A stretch of DNA of 64,000 nucleotides from CALEMW01 sp964343835 (GTDB lineage: Bacteria > Krumholzibacteriota > Krumholzibacteriia > LZORAL124-64-63), in the NCBI GenBank assembly GCA_964343835.1, contig CAYFKR010000015.1, positions 1 to 64,000 of the forward strand, written 5' to 3'. The translations under genes and the position numbers were made by a program. Under the pieces are notes generated by a model, which ran no database searches, was not told the DNA's origin, and saw only the letters and a list, made by a program, of their open reading frames with translations. This document shows positions 43,647-52,650 of this stretch, one piece after another (positions within the stretch are counted from its first letter, which is position 1; the number at the start of each line of letters is the position of its first letter).

Positions 43647-43720
43647 CGTGCCCGGGAATCGTTAGCCCCTCAGGACTATGTGACGGTCCGGCCCCGCCGG
43701 ATCGGGATGGAGGTCGTCGC

Positions 43721-43936
43721 GTGACGGAGCCCAACACGCCCCCCGCCGGGTCCCTGGACCCCAAGCTCCTGGAGATGCTCGCCTGCCCCGCCTGCAAGGG
43801 CACGCTGGACCACAGGACCGAACCCGAATCCCTCGACTGCTCCGCCTGCCGATTGCGCTTCAGGGTGGAGGACGGGATCCCGATCATGCTGATCGACGAA
43901 GCGCAAACCCTTTCCGAGGACGGTGACGACGCATGA
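43721..43936 (+). CDS. Trm112-like small zinc-ribbon-type protein
   Basis: 71 residues from GTG at 43721, with GGAGG seven bases upstream. LDPKLLEMLACPACKGTLDH and ESLDCSACRLRFRVEDGIPIMLIDEA fit the Trm112/YcaR family. The CPAC and CSAC pairs keep all four cysteines for zinc. In other organisms Trm112 activates methyltransferases; bacterial members are small and poorly understood. Stops as ATGA overlapping the PorU-like gene, so the two are translationally coupled, an uncommon neighbour for a secretion-system gene. Confidence 0.8.
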   Translation: MTEPNTPPAGSLDPKLLEMLACPACKGTLDHRTEPESLDCSACRLRFRVEDGIPIMLIDEAQTLSEDGDDA

Positions 43937-46900
43937 CCGACGCCATGCCGATCTCCATGTCCACCCCCATGATTCGCCGCGGCCTGGCCGCGATGGTTCT
44001 GCTGTGCGCCGCCGTGTCCGGCGCCGTCGCCTCCGAGGCCCTGATGGGCGCTCCGGAGACGGCCCTCCTTTCCACGACGACCGGCTCCACGGAACTGGTC
44101 GTCCGTTTTCCCGTGGCGTCCGGCGACATCGCCGTCGGCGACCTCCGCTGGACCGTGCCGGCCGAGGTCCTGGACCTGGGCGACGGACCCACGGCCCTGC
44201 CCCGGTCCCATGGTACCTCCCTGGCCCTGCCGTCCCGCAGCACCCCCCAGGTGCGCGTGATCGACTGGACTTGGCTGCGCGAACCCGCCGGCGCCGTGGA
44301 TGTCCGCGACCAGGTGGACGTGGGCCATGTGCAGGTCGTGCGCGGCGTGCCCGTGGTGTCGATCCGCGTTCGTCCCGAGACGGCGGGGAGGGGCCTGCTC
44401 GGCGAGATCCGCCTTCAGGTGCTCCACGCCCCGGACGCCGACGGTCGCGACGCTCTGGCTGCCGCCGCCGCCAAGAGCGAACCCGTCCGTCCCGCCGCCG
44501 GCCGCTCCGCCGTGCTCAACGCCGGCCTCTACCAGGCGCTCCACGACGGCCACGCCGTCCTGCGCACCCCTGCGGACAAGGACCTGGGCGATCACCCCTT
44601 CCTGCTCACCGACCACTGGCTGCGGCTGGAGGTCATCGAGACCGGCGTGTACGAGCTGTCGGAGACCCAGATGAGGTCGGAGGGCGTGATCGGCCAGCTG
44701 GATCCCACCAAGCTCCGCCTGTTCCGCGCCCTGCCGGGCGAACTGCCCCGCGACCCCGAACTGGCCTCGAGCTGGGCCGAGGACTGGACCGGCCTGACCG
44801 AGGTGGCCCTGGACCTGCAGGGGGCTGAGGACATGTGGTCCCCGGGCGACGCCATGCTCTTCTACGCCGTCGGCCCCGACGCCTGGTCCGACCGCACCGA
44901 CCCCGGCGCCGGCCGCCTGGACTGGTCCGAGCACCGCTATGCCGACCGCGCCGTCTACTGGCTGACGTGGGAGGACTTCGCCACGCCGAGCCCCTTCGAC
45001 GGACCGGCCCTGCGCGTGGCCGAGACCACGGCGCCCGCCCACGGCGTCACGCCCACGACCGGGCACCGCCGCCGTGTCCACCTCGAGGAACAGAACGTGG
45101 AGGCCTACGGCCAGCTCCACGACCGCTGGGCCTGGAGCGTGAGCCTGGTCAACGACAAGGTCGTCTTCTTCGATGCTCCCGACGCCCAGGCCGACGGTCC
45201 CGCCTTCATCCAGGTGGAGCTCCGCGGCAAGGAGTCCACGTCCGTGGCCAACCGCGCCCGGGTGTGGCTCAACGACGACCTCAACGGCTCCTTCTCCGGC
45301 GAGTGGCTGGCCTACACCGAGGACGACAGCCTGCGCGTCCGCGTGGCGGGCTGGAGCGAGGCCATCCGGAGCGGTTCCAACTCCCTGACGATCCGCCGCA
45401 CCAGCGACTCCGGCGCGCCGTCGCTGATCCTGGACTCGGTGGACCTGCTGTTCCCCGCCGCTCTCGAGGTGGGGGAGGACCAGCTCCCGTTCGTCCATTG
45501 GGGTGACGACGTCACGTCGCCCGGCGAACAGGTGGACCTGCGCCTGGCCCGCGGGTCCCGGGCCCTGGTCTGGGACGTCACCGATCCGGTCCTGCCGCGC
45601 CTGATGAACGGCACCGTCGCCGGCGACGACGTCGCCTTCGGCCTGACCCGCACCCCCGGCACGACCCGCCACTTCGTGGCCGTGCCCGGCGACGCCGCCC
45701 TCACGCCCGCCGATCGCGAACTGGCCGCCCCCGGCCGCGTGCGCGCCCTGGACCGCGACCTCGACTACATCCTGATCCACGCCCCCGAGTTCGCCGCCGC
45801 CGGCGAGCGCCTGGGAGCCCATCGCGCCGGCCGCATCCCCGGCGTGGCGAGCCCGTCGGTGGCCGTGGTGGACGCCGACGACGTCTACGACGACTTCGGC
45901 GGCGGCGTGCGCGATCCGCTCGCCCTGCGCAACTTCCTGAAGTGGGCCTTCGCCGGCAGCGAGGGCCGCCTGACCCAGGTCTGTCTGGTGGGAGACTGCT
46001 CCCGCGACTTCCGCAACTTCCGGAACATCTACCAGGACCAGCTGCCCACCTGGGTCCACGAGCGGTTCCCTGAGCACATGAGCTACTATTCGCTGCTGCC
46101 CTTCGGTAGCGACGACTTCCTCGTCTCGTTCGAGGACCGGCCCTACGTGGGGGGCCACGACGTGCCCGACATCGCCATCGGGCGGCTGACGGTGCGCACG
46201 GAGGAGGAGGCGCTGCGGCGCGTGGACGAGATCATCGCCTACGACACGGATCCGGTCCCCGGCTCCTGGCGCAACCGCGTGGTCCTGGCCGCCGACGACT
46301 TCAAGCAGCCCTCGTCCGCCGACGACTACTTCGAGCTCTCCCACACTCGCCAGGCGGAGCACCTGGCCGACACCTACGTGCCCGGCTCCATCGACCTGCG
46401 CAAGGTCTACCTCGTCGACTTCGAGAAGCCCGCCGGCGTGAACTACAAGCCCGCCGCCCGGCTGCGCGCCCGTCAGGAGTGGAACGAGGGTCTGACCGTG
46501 TTCCACTACATCGGCCACGGCGCCGACAACACCCTCGCGGACGAGCAGCTCTTCCTGACCGACGACATCTACGGCCTGACCAACGGCATGCGCCGCGGCG
46601 TGTTCATGGCCTTCAGCTGCGACGTGGGCATCTACGACCAGACCACCAAGCAGAGCATGGCCGAGACCTGGACCTCCCAGGCCCAGGGCGCCGCCATCGC
46701 GGCCATCGCCGCCGCCCAGGTGAGTTGGGTGACCCCCAACAACAACCTGTCCAACGCCTTCTATGCCGCCCTCTTCCCGGGGCGTGAGGTGGTGGCGGAC
46801 GTGAGCCTGGGCCGCGCCCTGTGGGAGGCCAAGCTGTGGGTCGGCGACCACGACTCCGACTTCTCCCTGGCCAACAGCTTGCGCTACCTCCTCCACGGCG

Positions 46901-47964
46901 ATCCCGCCACGCGCCTGCCCCACCCGCCCAGCGACCTCGCCCTGCACGCCGCGAGCAGCGACACCCTCGGCGGCGGCAGCCGCGAGGAGGCCGTGCTCGT
47001 GCTGTCGGACTTCGGCATGAGTCCCGGACCGGGTGTGGAGTACGACCTGCTGGTGCAGGAGGCCCGCGAGGACATCGTGGAGATGAATTACGACGACCAG
47101 GACGACTTCATCAGCTCCCTCGCCTGGTGGAAGCCCGGCGCCGTGACCTTCCGCGGCTCGGGGCCGGTGGACTCGGACACCCTGCGCGTGCCCTTCAAGG
47201 TGCCCCTGCAGCTCCGCTACGGCGACCACGGCCGCATGCGCCTGATCCTGGACACGCCCGACGGTTCCCGCGCCGCGTCCCTGGACCTGCCGGTGGCCCA
47301 GACCGCCATCGGCGAGCAGTTGGACGTGGACGGCCCGGCCATCGACCTGGCTTTCGAGGACGACCGCTTCCGCGTGAAGCCGGGAACCCTGCTCGAAGCC
47401 GCCGTGGCCGACACCAGCGGCGTGAGCATCCTGGGGACCAACCCGCTGAACAGCGTCCAGATCGAGTTCGACGGCGACGGCCGGCTGATCAACGTCTCCG
47501 ACTCCTTCGCCTTCGACCCCGGCAGCTACGTGCGGGGTCGCGTGGCCTACCCGCTGCCCGCCGATCTGGAGCAGGGGCGCCACCAGGTGGCCCTCTACGC
47601 CAGCGACGTGCTGGGCAACGTGGGCTCGGACACGCTCTCGTTCCACCTGGTGGCCGGCAACGCCGCCGCCATCGACGACGTGACCGTCTTCCCCAACCCC
47701 ACGCCCGGTCCCGCGCGCCTGCTCTTCGAGCTGAGCGATCCCATGACCGTGACGTGGAGCCTCTACACCCTGTCGGGTCATCGCGTGGCCCGGCACCAGG
47801 AGGCGTTCCCCACGGCCGGTCCCCAGATCCTGCACTGGGACGGCCGCGACGACGAGGGCGACGCCCTGGCCAACGGCGTCTACCTCTACGTGCTGCGCGG
47901 CTCCTGGCCGGGCGGCGACGGCCACGACATCGTGGTCACCGGCCAGCTCGTGATGATGAAATAG
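43933..47964 (+). CDS. C25-family (gingipain/PorU-like) cysteine peptidase with C-terminal sorting domain
   Basis: 1343 residues. Signal peptide within the first ~36 residues (GLAAMVLLCAAVSGAVASEA). The N-terminal ~560 residues are beta-rich prodomain-like. The Peptidase_C25 domain (about 590-960) holds FHYIGHGADNTL with catalytic His862 and FMAFSCDVG with Cys896. The C-terminal ~90 residues (from about 1250) form a FlgD-like/type IX sorting domain with VFPNPTPGPARLLFEL and DALANGVYLYVLRG. PorU of Bacteroidota is a C25 sortase that keeps its own C-terminal domain and pairs with PorV; a PorV-like gene follows directly. A sortase role is inferred; a secreted gingipain-like protease is the alternative. 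Confidence 0.82.
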   Translation: MTDAMPISMSTPMIRRGLAAMVLLCAAVSGAVASEALMGAPETALLSTTTGSTELVVRFPVASGDIAVGDLRWTVPAEVLDLGDGPTALPRSHGTSLALPSRSTPQVRVIDWTWLREPAGAVDVRDQVDVGHVQVVRGVPVVSIRVRPETAGRGLLGEIRLQVLHAPDADGRDALAAAAAKSEPVRPAAGRSAVLNAGLYQALHDGHAVLRTPADKDLGDHPFLLTDHWLRLEVIETGVYELSETQMRSEGVIGQLDPTKLRLFRALPGELPRDPELASSWAEDWTGLTEVALDLQGAEDMWSPGDAMLFYAVGPDAWSDRTDPGAGRLDWSEHRYADRAVYWLTWEDFATPSPFDGPALRVAETTAPAHGVTPTTGHRRRVHLEEQNVEAYGQLHDRWAWSVSLVNDKVVFFDAPDAQADGPAFIQVELRGKESTSVANRARVWLNDDLNGSFSGEWLAYTEDDSLRVRVAGWSEAIRSGSNSLTIRRTSDSGAPSLILDSVDLLFPAALEVGEDQLPFVHWGDDVTSPGEQVDLRLARGSRALVWDVTDPVLPRLMNGTVAGDDVAFGLTRTPGTTRHFVAVPGDAALTPADRELAAPGRVRALDRDLDYILIHAPEFAAAGERLGAHRAGRIPGVASPSVAVVDADDVYDDFGGGVRDPLALRNFLKWAFAGSEGRLTQVCLVGDCSRDFRNFRNIYQDQLPTWVHERFPEHMSYYSLLPFGSDDFLVSFEDRPYVGGHDVPDIAIGRLTVRTEEEALRRVDEIIAYDTDPVPGSWRNRVVLAADDFKQPSSADDYFELSHTRQAEHLADTYVPGSIDLRKVYLVDFEKPAGVNYKPAARLRARQEWNEGLTVFHYIGHGADNTLADEQLFLTDDIYGLTNGMRRGVFMAFSCDVGIYDQTTKQSMAETWTSQAQGAAIAAIAAAQVSWVTPNNNLSNAFYAALFPGREVVADVSLGRALWEAKLWVGDHDSDFSLANSLRYLLHGDPATRLPHPPSDLALHAASSDTLGGGSREEAVLVLSDFGMSPGPGVEYDLLVQEAREDIVEMNYDDQDDFISSLAWWKPGAVTFRGSGPVDSDTLRVPFKVPLQLRYGDHGRMRLILDTPDGSRAASLDLPVAQTAIGEQLDVDGPAIDLAFEDDRFRVKPGTLLEAAVADTSGVSILGTNPLNSVQIEFDGDGRLINVSDSFAFDPGSYVRGRVAYPLPADLEQGRHQVALYASDVLGNVGSDTLSFHLVAGNAAAIDDVTVFPNPTPGPARLLFELSDPMTVTWSLYTLSGHRVARHQEAFPTAGPQILHWDGRDDEGDALANGVYLYVLRGSWPGGDGHDIVVTGQLVMMK

Positions 47965-47965
47965 A

Positions 47966-48019
47966 CCGGCCCGCGGGCCGGAGGAATCCGAGATGAAGAA
48001 GAGGGGCGCCCCGGCGCCC
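47966..48019 (+). repeat. Two strong palindromes between the PorU- and PorV-like genes
   Basis: CCGGCCC-gc-GGGCCGG (47966-47981) begins two bases after the porU-like stop. GGGCGCC-cc-GGCGCCC (48004-48019) lies within the candidate leader ORF. Neither has a T-tract; they may stop exonucleases, pause polymerase, or set unequal expression of the two genes. Confidence 0.5.
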
Positions 48020-48028
48020 GCAACGTGA
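47993..48028 (+). CDS. Putative 11-residue leader peptide upstream of the PorV-like gene
   Basis: ATG at 47993 is preceded by GGAGGA at 7 nt and opens a 12-codon frame encoding MKKRGAPAPAT. The stop at 48026-48028 is 18 bp before the PorV-like ATG at 48047, which has its own GGAGG. The second palindrome lies inside this frame, so ribosome movement would open it. A regulatory leader peptide is possible; a chance ORF is equally hard to exclude. Confidence 0.3.
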   Translation: MKKRGAPAPAT

Positions 48029-48046
48029 ACGGACTGGAGGTTCACC

Positions 48047-49072
48047 ATGTTCAGGACAACGACCCTCGCGACCATGCTGGCGGCGGCGGCCTTGCTCGCC
48101 TTCGCCTCCCCGGCCCTCGCCGTTTCCGGCGCCGGGGCCATCGCCCTGGAGTTCCCCATCGGCGGCCGCTACAACGCCCTGGGCGAGGCCGGCACGGCCC
48201 TGTCCCAGGACGCCACGGCCATGTGGTGGAACCCGGGCGCCTTCGCCTTCGCCACCGACCACCACAACGGTCGGGCCCACGCCATGCAGTCCAAGCTCGT
48301 GCCGGACCTGGCCGACGACATCGCCCTGTACTGGGGCGGCTACGCCACCCGCAAGTGGGGCGGCTCGCTGGGCTTCAACCTCACCTACCTGTCCATGGGC
48401 GAGCAGGAGGGGACCGACGACAACGGCAACCCCACCGGCACCTTCAAGTCCAACATGTGGGCCTTCGGCATGGTCTACGGCACCCGCATCTCCCAGAACG
48501 TGGGTGCGGGCCTGGGCGTGAAGTTCTTCCGCGACAACCTGGCTCCCGACGACCTGACCCAGGACGGCACCGGCGGTTCCGGCAGCACCTTCGCGGTGGA
48601 CGCCGGCGTGCTCTTCAAGCTGCCCGCCCTGAAGTCGAACCTCGGCATCGCGGTGAGCAACCTCGGCCCGGACATCACCCACGTGGACAGCGACCAGAGC
48701 GACCCGCTGCCCCGCAAGGTGACCGTGGGCCTGGCCCGCAGCCTCTACGCCAGCCAGGCCATGTCCCTGCTGCTGGTGGGCGACATGCTCGTGCCCCTGC
48801 TGAGCTGGGACGACGCCAACGACGACTACGGCTTCGGCATGGACTTCGACGAGAAGGAGTTCGGCGCCGGCGTGGAGTGGGAGTACGACGGCTCCCTGTT
48901 CGTGCGCTTCGGCTGGAAGGAAGGCACCGGAGAGATCAGCGGCGAAACCTACGGGTTCGGCATGAACCTGGGCAAGTGGCTCGGCCAGAACATCGAGTTC
49001 AGCTACGCCTCGGTGCCCCAGGCCAAGGGCCTGTCGTCGGTGAACCGTTTCTCCATCGGCTACGATTTCTAG
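48047..49072 (+). CDS. PorV/PorQ-like outer-membrane beta-barrel protein
   Basis: 341 residues. Signal peptide (AAAALLAFASPALA). After cleavage GAGAIALEFPIGGRYNALGEAG and DATAMWWNPGAFAFA match the start of the PorV/PorQ (FadL-like) family, followed by repeated amphipathic strands (GGSLGFNLTYLSMGEQEG; WEYDGSLFVRFGWKEGTG) and a C-terminal aromatic residue (RFSIGYDF) typical of barrels. In type IX systems PorV carries CTD cargo from the translocon to the PorU sortase. Directly after the PorU-like gene. Confidence 0.8.
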   Translation: MFRTTTLATMLAAAALLAFASPALAVSGAGAIALEFPIGGRYNALGEAGTALSQDATAMWWNPGAFAFATDHHNGRAHAMQSKLVPDLADDIALYWGGYATRKWGGSLGFNLTYLSMGEQEGTDDNGNPTGTFKSNMWAFGMVYGTRISQNVGAGLGVKFFRDNLAPDDLTQDGTGGSGSTFAVDAGVLFKLPALKSNLGIAVSNLGPDITHVDSDQSDPLPRKVTVGLARSLYASQAMSLLLVGDMLVPLLSWDDANDDYGFGMDFDEKEFGAGVEWEYDGSLFVRFGWKEGTGEISGETYGFGMNLGKWLGQNIEFSYASVPQAKGLSSVNRFSIGYDF

Positions 49073-49082
49073 GACCATCCCG

Positions 49083-49112
49083 GGGCAGGTCGCCGTCGTC
49101 GGCGGCCTGCCC
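49083..49112 (+). terminator. Hairpin between the PorV-like and M6 genes
   Basis: A 12-bp stem GGGCAGGTCGCC (49083-49094) and GGCGGCCTGCCC (49101-49112) with one G-T wobble and a 6-nt loop, just after the PorV-like stop. No T-tract, so partial termination or mRNA stabilisation is as likely as full termination. Confidence 0.4.
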
Positions 49113-49127
49113 GGATCGGAGATCCCC

Positions 49128-52100
49128 GTGACGATGCGCGACCTGCGCCCCTGGATCCTGCTGTTCGGCCTCGCGGCCGTGTTCGCGACGACGGCGTCGG
49201 CCCACGGGCCCGACGACCTGGAACGCTTCCGTGAGGGAGCCGCCCAGCGCAAGCTCGATCACGTTCGACCGCTGACTTCACCGTCACGACCGGATGCGGC
49301 CGACGAGCGCGTGCTCGAGACGCGCGTGCGCTCGCTGACCGAACGCACCCACGACATCCACCGGATGCTCGGCCCCGCCCACGTCTCGCGCCTGGCCACC
49401 AAGCGCCTGGCCGAGGCCGGCAAGGGCGGATCCCTCGCCCTGCGCGAGCCCGGGGCCAAGGCCGTCGTGCAGCAGGACACCCTGCGGGTGCTCATCGTGC
49501 GCATCGACTTCGAGACGGACCGCAGCGGCGACCTGACCAGCGTCACCGAAGACGGCGGCTTCACCCTCGAGCCCGACACGGCCATGGTCTTCGATCCGCC
49601 GCCCCACGACCGCGACTTCTACCTGGCGCACCTCTACGGCCTCTCGGAGTACTACCGCATCCAGTCCGGCGGCAAGCTCCACATCGAGGGCACGGTGCTC
49701 CCGGAAGGGGACGAGGACGCCTACAGCCTGTCCGACATGGCGGATTACGGTCCGGGCGAGGGCGGCGGCTGGACCATCCCGCTGCTGGAGACCCTGGTGC
49801 GCGACATCATCGTGGCCGCGGACGAGGGGACCCAGGCCGACGGCAGCGTGACCCTGGCCGACTTCGACGACGACGATCCGCTGACCTACGTGATCTTCGT
49901 CCATGCCGGTGCCGACTGGCAGAGCGACGTGAACCAGGACTCGCCCAACGACATCCCGACGTTCTTCGTGAGCCTCGGCGAGCCCCAGGCCCTCACGTCC
50001 ATCGACTCCGATACCGGCATGCCCGGCTCCCTGACCGAGTGCTCCATCATTCCGGAGACCACCTCGCAGGACGGCTACATGGGTGGCATCGCCGGCGCCC
50101 TGTACCACGAGTTCGGCCACGCCCTGGGCCTGCCCGACATCTACGACACGTCCACCGGCCTGCCGGCGGTGGGCGTGTGGGACCTGATGGATTCCGGTCC
50201 GAACCTCTTCATCACCATCGGCTTCGACTACGACGGCGACGGCGAGGCCGACCGCATCGAGTACGTGTCCGGCCTGCTGCCCCCGAGCCTCAGCGCCTGG
50301 TGCCGCTGGTACCTGGGCTGGCTGCGGGTGGACGAGCTGACCGGCGACGAGCGCGACGTGACCCTGCCCGCGGTGCAGGTCCCGGTGGACGACTACTTCA
50401 CCTGGTACCGCGGCGCCGAGTACGACTTCTCGCCCGCCGATCCCCAGGCCGTGGTGGCCGGCGGCTCCCCGCGCGAGTTCCTGCTGCTGGAGAACCGCTG
50501 GGTGCCGTTGAGCGATTCCGAATTACCCGACACCGAGCCCCTCGGCTTCGTGGCCGACCAGGAGAGCGGCGTGATCCTCTACCTGGGCGGCGACCGGCCG
50601 TCGGAGGGGCAGCCCTACCGCAACTCCGCCATGTACGACTTCTACCTGCCCGCCGGCGGCCTGCTGGCGTGGCGGGTGAACCAGGACGTCATCGACGCCG
50701 GCCTGGCCGACAACACCGTCAACCAGGGCGGCCGCGGCCTGCGGCTGCTGGAGGCGGACGGCATTCCCGACGTGGGCGTGTGGGAGCCCTACGTGATCGG
50801 GTTCGGGGGCTCGTACACCGACCCCTTCCACGCGGGCAACGATTCGGTGCCCGCGACCCGGGACCACATCGGCATCGACGATCGACCGTCGAGCCGGGCC
50901 TGGGACCACAGCTGGACCGGCACCGAGATCCTGGACATCTCGGGGCCCGAAGCCGCCATGTCCTTCCGTGGCGTCGTGCGTCCCCTGCACGACGGCAGCC
51001 CCTTCGGCCTGCCGGCCTTCGGCGACGTGCCCGACACCATCGCACCCCGGCGCCTGGACCCGTCCACCGCGACCCCCTGGCAGCGCCCCTCCGGCGCCCT
51101 GGTCGTGGCGGCCTCCGATTCCGCCGAGGCGGGCGGCGGCAGCTCCGACGCACCCTGGTTCTTCGCCTGGACCGCGGCGGGCGACTCCATCGCGCCGCGG
51201 CCCGCCGGCGCCCCCGCCTACGCGTTCTGGGGCGACGGCACCCCGGCCGCCGGCCCGCCCCTGGTGATCGACGGCCCCGGCGGTGCCGAGCGCCTGGTGG
51301 TGGCCACGACCGGCGGCGGCGTCGCCGCGTTCGACGAGGGCTCGTGGGAGCCCGCGTGGTCCGCGAACCTGGAACTCGGCCTCGAGCATGCACCGGTGGC
51401 CCTGCCGCTCCTCGGCGGGACCCGCCTGGCCTGCCTGCTGCCGAACCGCACGGTGGTGATGGTCGACGGCGACGGCACCCCGGTGGACACGATCCCCCTG
51501 GGCCAGGTCACCATGCCGCCCCATCCGCCCGTCCCGACCCCCCCGACGGCCCTGCGCCTCGCCGACGGCGAACCAGCCGTTCTGGTGGTGGAACCCGACT
51601 CCTGGTCCGTGGTCGACGTCGACGGCGTGAAGTGGAACGGCGCCTGGAACCGCGGCGATCACGGTCGCCGCCCCGCGATCATCCAGCTCGAGCACGGCCC
51701 CCGCGTGGTGGATCCCGCGCTGGGCGCCTCGACCATCCTCGACTTCGGCGCAACGGACGTGACCGCATCGTTCGCCGATCTGCGCCTGGCCTCCGAGCCC
51801 GTGGGCGACCCGGCCGTGGCCGATGTCGACGGCGACGGCCGCGACGACCTGGTGGTCCTGACGGCCACCCACGTCCACGTCTTCGACCGCGACCTCGTGC
51901 CGGTGACCGGCTGGCCCGTGCGTCTGCTGGGCCGCTTCCCCCTGGACTCCGACGTCCGGCTGGACGGCGGCCTGGCCGTCTTCGACGGCGACGGCGACGG
52001 GCTCAACGAGGTCTGGATCACCACCGACGCCGGCCACCTGGTCGGCATCGACGCCCGCGGCGAGCTCATGGACCGCACGCCCTACCTGTGGGGCGTGGAC

Positions 52101-52622
52101 GGCGGAGCGTCGCTGGTGGTGGGCTCGGTGGGCGAGGAGGGCCGCGCCCTCTGGCTCGCCGACCCGGGCGGCCGCAGGGCCGTGGGCCTGGGGCGCACCG
52201 AGGTCACGGGCCGACTGTCGGCCTACCTGCCCACGGCCGTGACCCGCGACGGCGGCACCAGCGAGTGGCTGGGCACCGCCGGCGGACCGCGTCGCCTGGG
52301 CACCGTGGGCGAGGCCGCCGAGGTCGAGGGCACGCCGGCCGTCGACGACGCCGGCCGCATGACCGTGTATCCGAACCCCTGGCGCGAGGGCGCCGTCCGC
52401 TTCCGCTTCATGGCGGAGCGCGACGGGGACGCCAGCGTGACCATCTACAATCTGGAGGGCGAGCGGGTGGACAGCGTCGACGCCGAGGTCGTCGGCGGCG
52501 TGGTCTCCGAGCTGGCGTGGACACCGGGCGAACTGGCCTCGGGCGTCTACCTCTGCCGCATCGCCTACCCCGGTCCCGACGGGACCGAGGTCTCCGTGGA
52601 ACGCCTGGCCGTCGAGCGCTAG
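49128..52622 (+). CDS. M6-family (immune inhibitor A-like) metalloprotease with C-terminal sorting domain
   Basis: 1164 residues from GTG at 49128 (GGAG six bases upstream; ATG at 49134 is the alternative). Signal peptide ends near TTASA. The M6 catalytic domain (about 115-400) has the zinc motif HEFGHALGLPD (His327, Glu328, His331) and a later VWDLMDSG turn. A middle region (about 600-1075) shows beta-propeller/FG-GAP-like repeats (VADVDGDGRDDLVVLTATHV; VFDGDGDGLNEVWITTDAG). The C-terminus (about 1080-1164) is a FlgD/T9SS-type domain: VYPNPWREGAVRFRF, ELASGVYLCRIAY. Probably a secreted protease and a substrate of the adjacent PorU/PorV-like pair. Confidence 0.85.
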   Translation: MTMRDLRPWILLFGLAAVFATTASAHGPDDLERFREGAAQRKLDHVRPLTSPSRPDAADERVLETRVRSLTERTHDIHRMLGPAHVSRLATKRLAEAGKGGSLALREPGAKAVVQQDTLRVLIVRIDFETDRSGDLTSVTEDGGFTLEPDTAMVFDPPPHDRDFYLAHLYGLSEYYRIQSGGKLHIEGTVLPEGDEDAYSLSDMADYGPGEGGGWTIPLLETLVRDIIVAADEGTQADGSVTLADFDDDDPLTYVIFVHAGADWQSDVNQDSPNDIPTFFVSLGEPQALTSIDSDTGMPGSLTECSIIPETTSQDGYMGGIAGALYHEFGHALGLPDIYDTSTGLPAVGVWDLMDSGPNLFITIGFDYDGDGEADRIEYVSGLLPPSLSAWCRWYLGWLRVDELTGDERDVTLPAVQVPVDDYFTWYRGAEYDFSPADPQAVVAGGSPREFLLLENRWVPLSDSELPDTEPLGFVADQESGVILYLGGDRPSEGQPYRNSAMYDFYLPAGGLLAWRVNQDVIDAGLADNTVNQGGRGLRLLEADGIPDVGVWEPYVIGFGGSYTDPFHAGNDSVPATRDHIGIDDRPSSRAWDHSWTGTEILDISGPEAAMSFRGVVRPLHDGSPFGLPAFGDVPDTIAPRRLDPSTATPWQRPSGALVVAASDSAEAGGGSSDAPWFFAWTAAGDSIAPRPAGAPAYAFWGDGTPAAGPPLVIDGPGGAERLVVATTGGGVAAFDEGSWEPAWSANLELGLEHAPVALPLLGGTRLACLLPNRTVVMVDGDGTPVDTIPLGQVTMPPHPPVPTPPTALRLADGEPAVLVVEPDSWSVVDVDGVKWNGAWNRGDHGRRPAIIQLEHGPRVVDPALGASTILDFGATDVTASFADLRLASEPVGDPAVADVDGDGRDDLVVLTATHVHVFDRDLVPVTGWPVRLLGRFPLDSDVRLDGGLAVFDGDGDGLNEVWITTDAGHLVGIDARGELMDRTPYLWGVDGGASLVVGSVGEEGRALWLADPGGRRAVGLGRTEVTGRLSAYLPTAVTRDGGTSEWLGTAGGPRRLGTVGEAAEVEGTPAVDDAGRMTVYPNPWREGAVRFRFMAERDGDASVTIYNLEGERVDSVDAEVVGGVVSELAWTPGELASGVYLCRIAYPGPDGTEVSVERLAVER

Positions 52623-52650
52623 GCGCTCCGAGAGGACACGAAAGGACGCC

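Noticed and set aside
43462..48159. 1565-codon frame antisense to the C25 gene
   Set aside because: Covers the complement of several supported genes and has His/Val/Gly/Gln-rich shadow composition.
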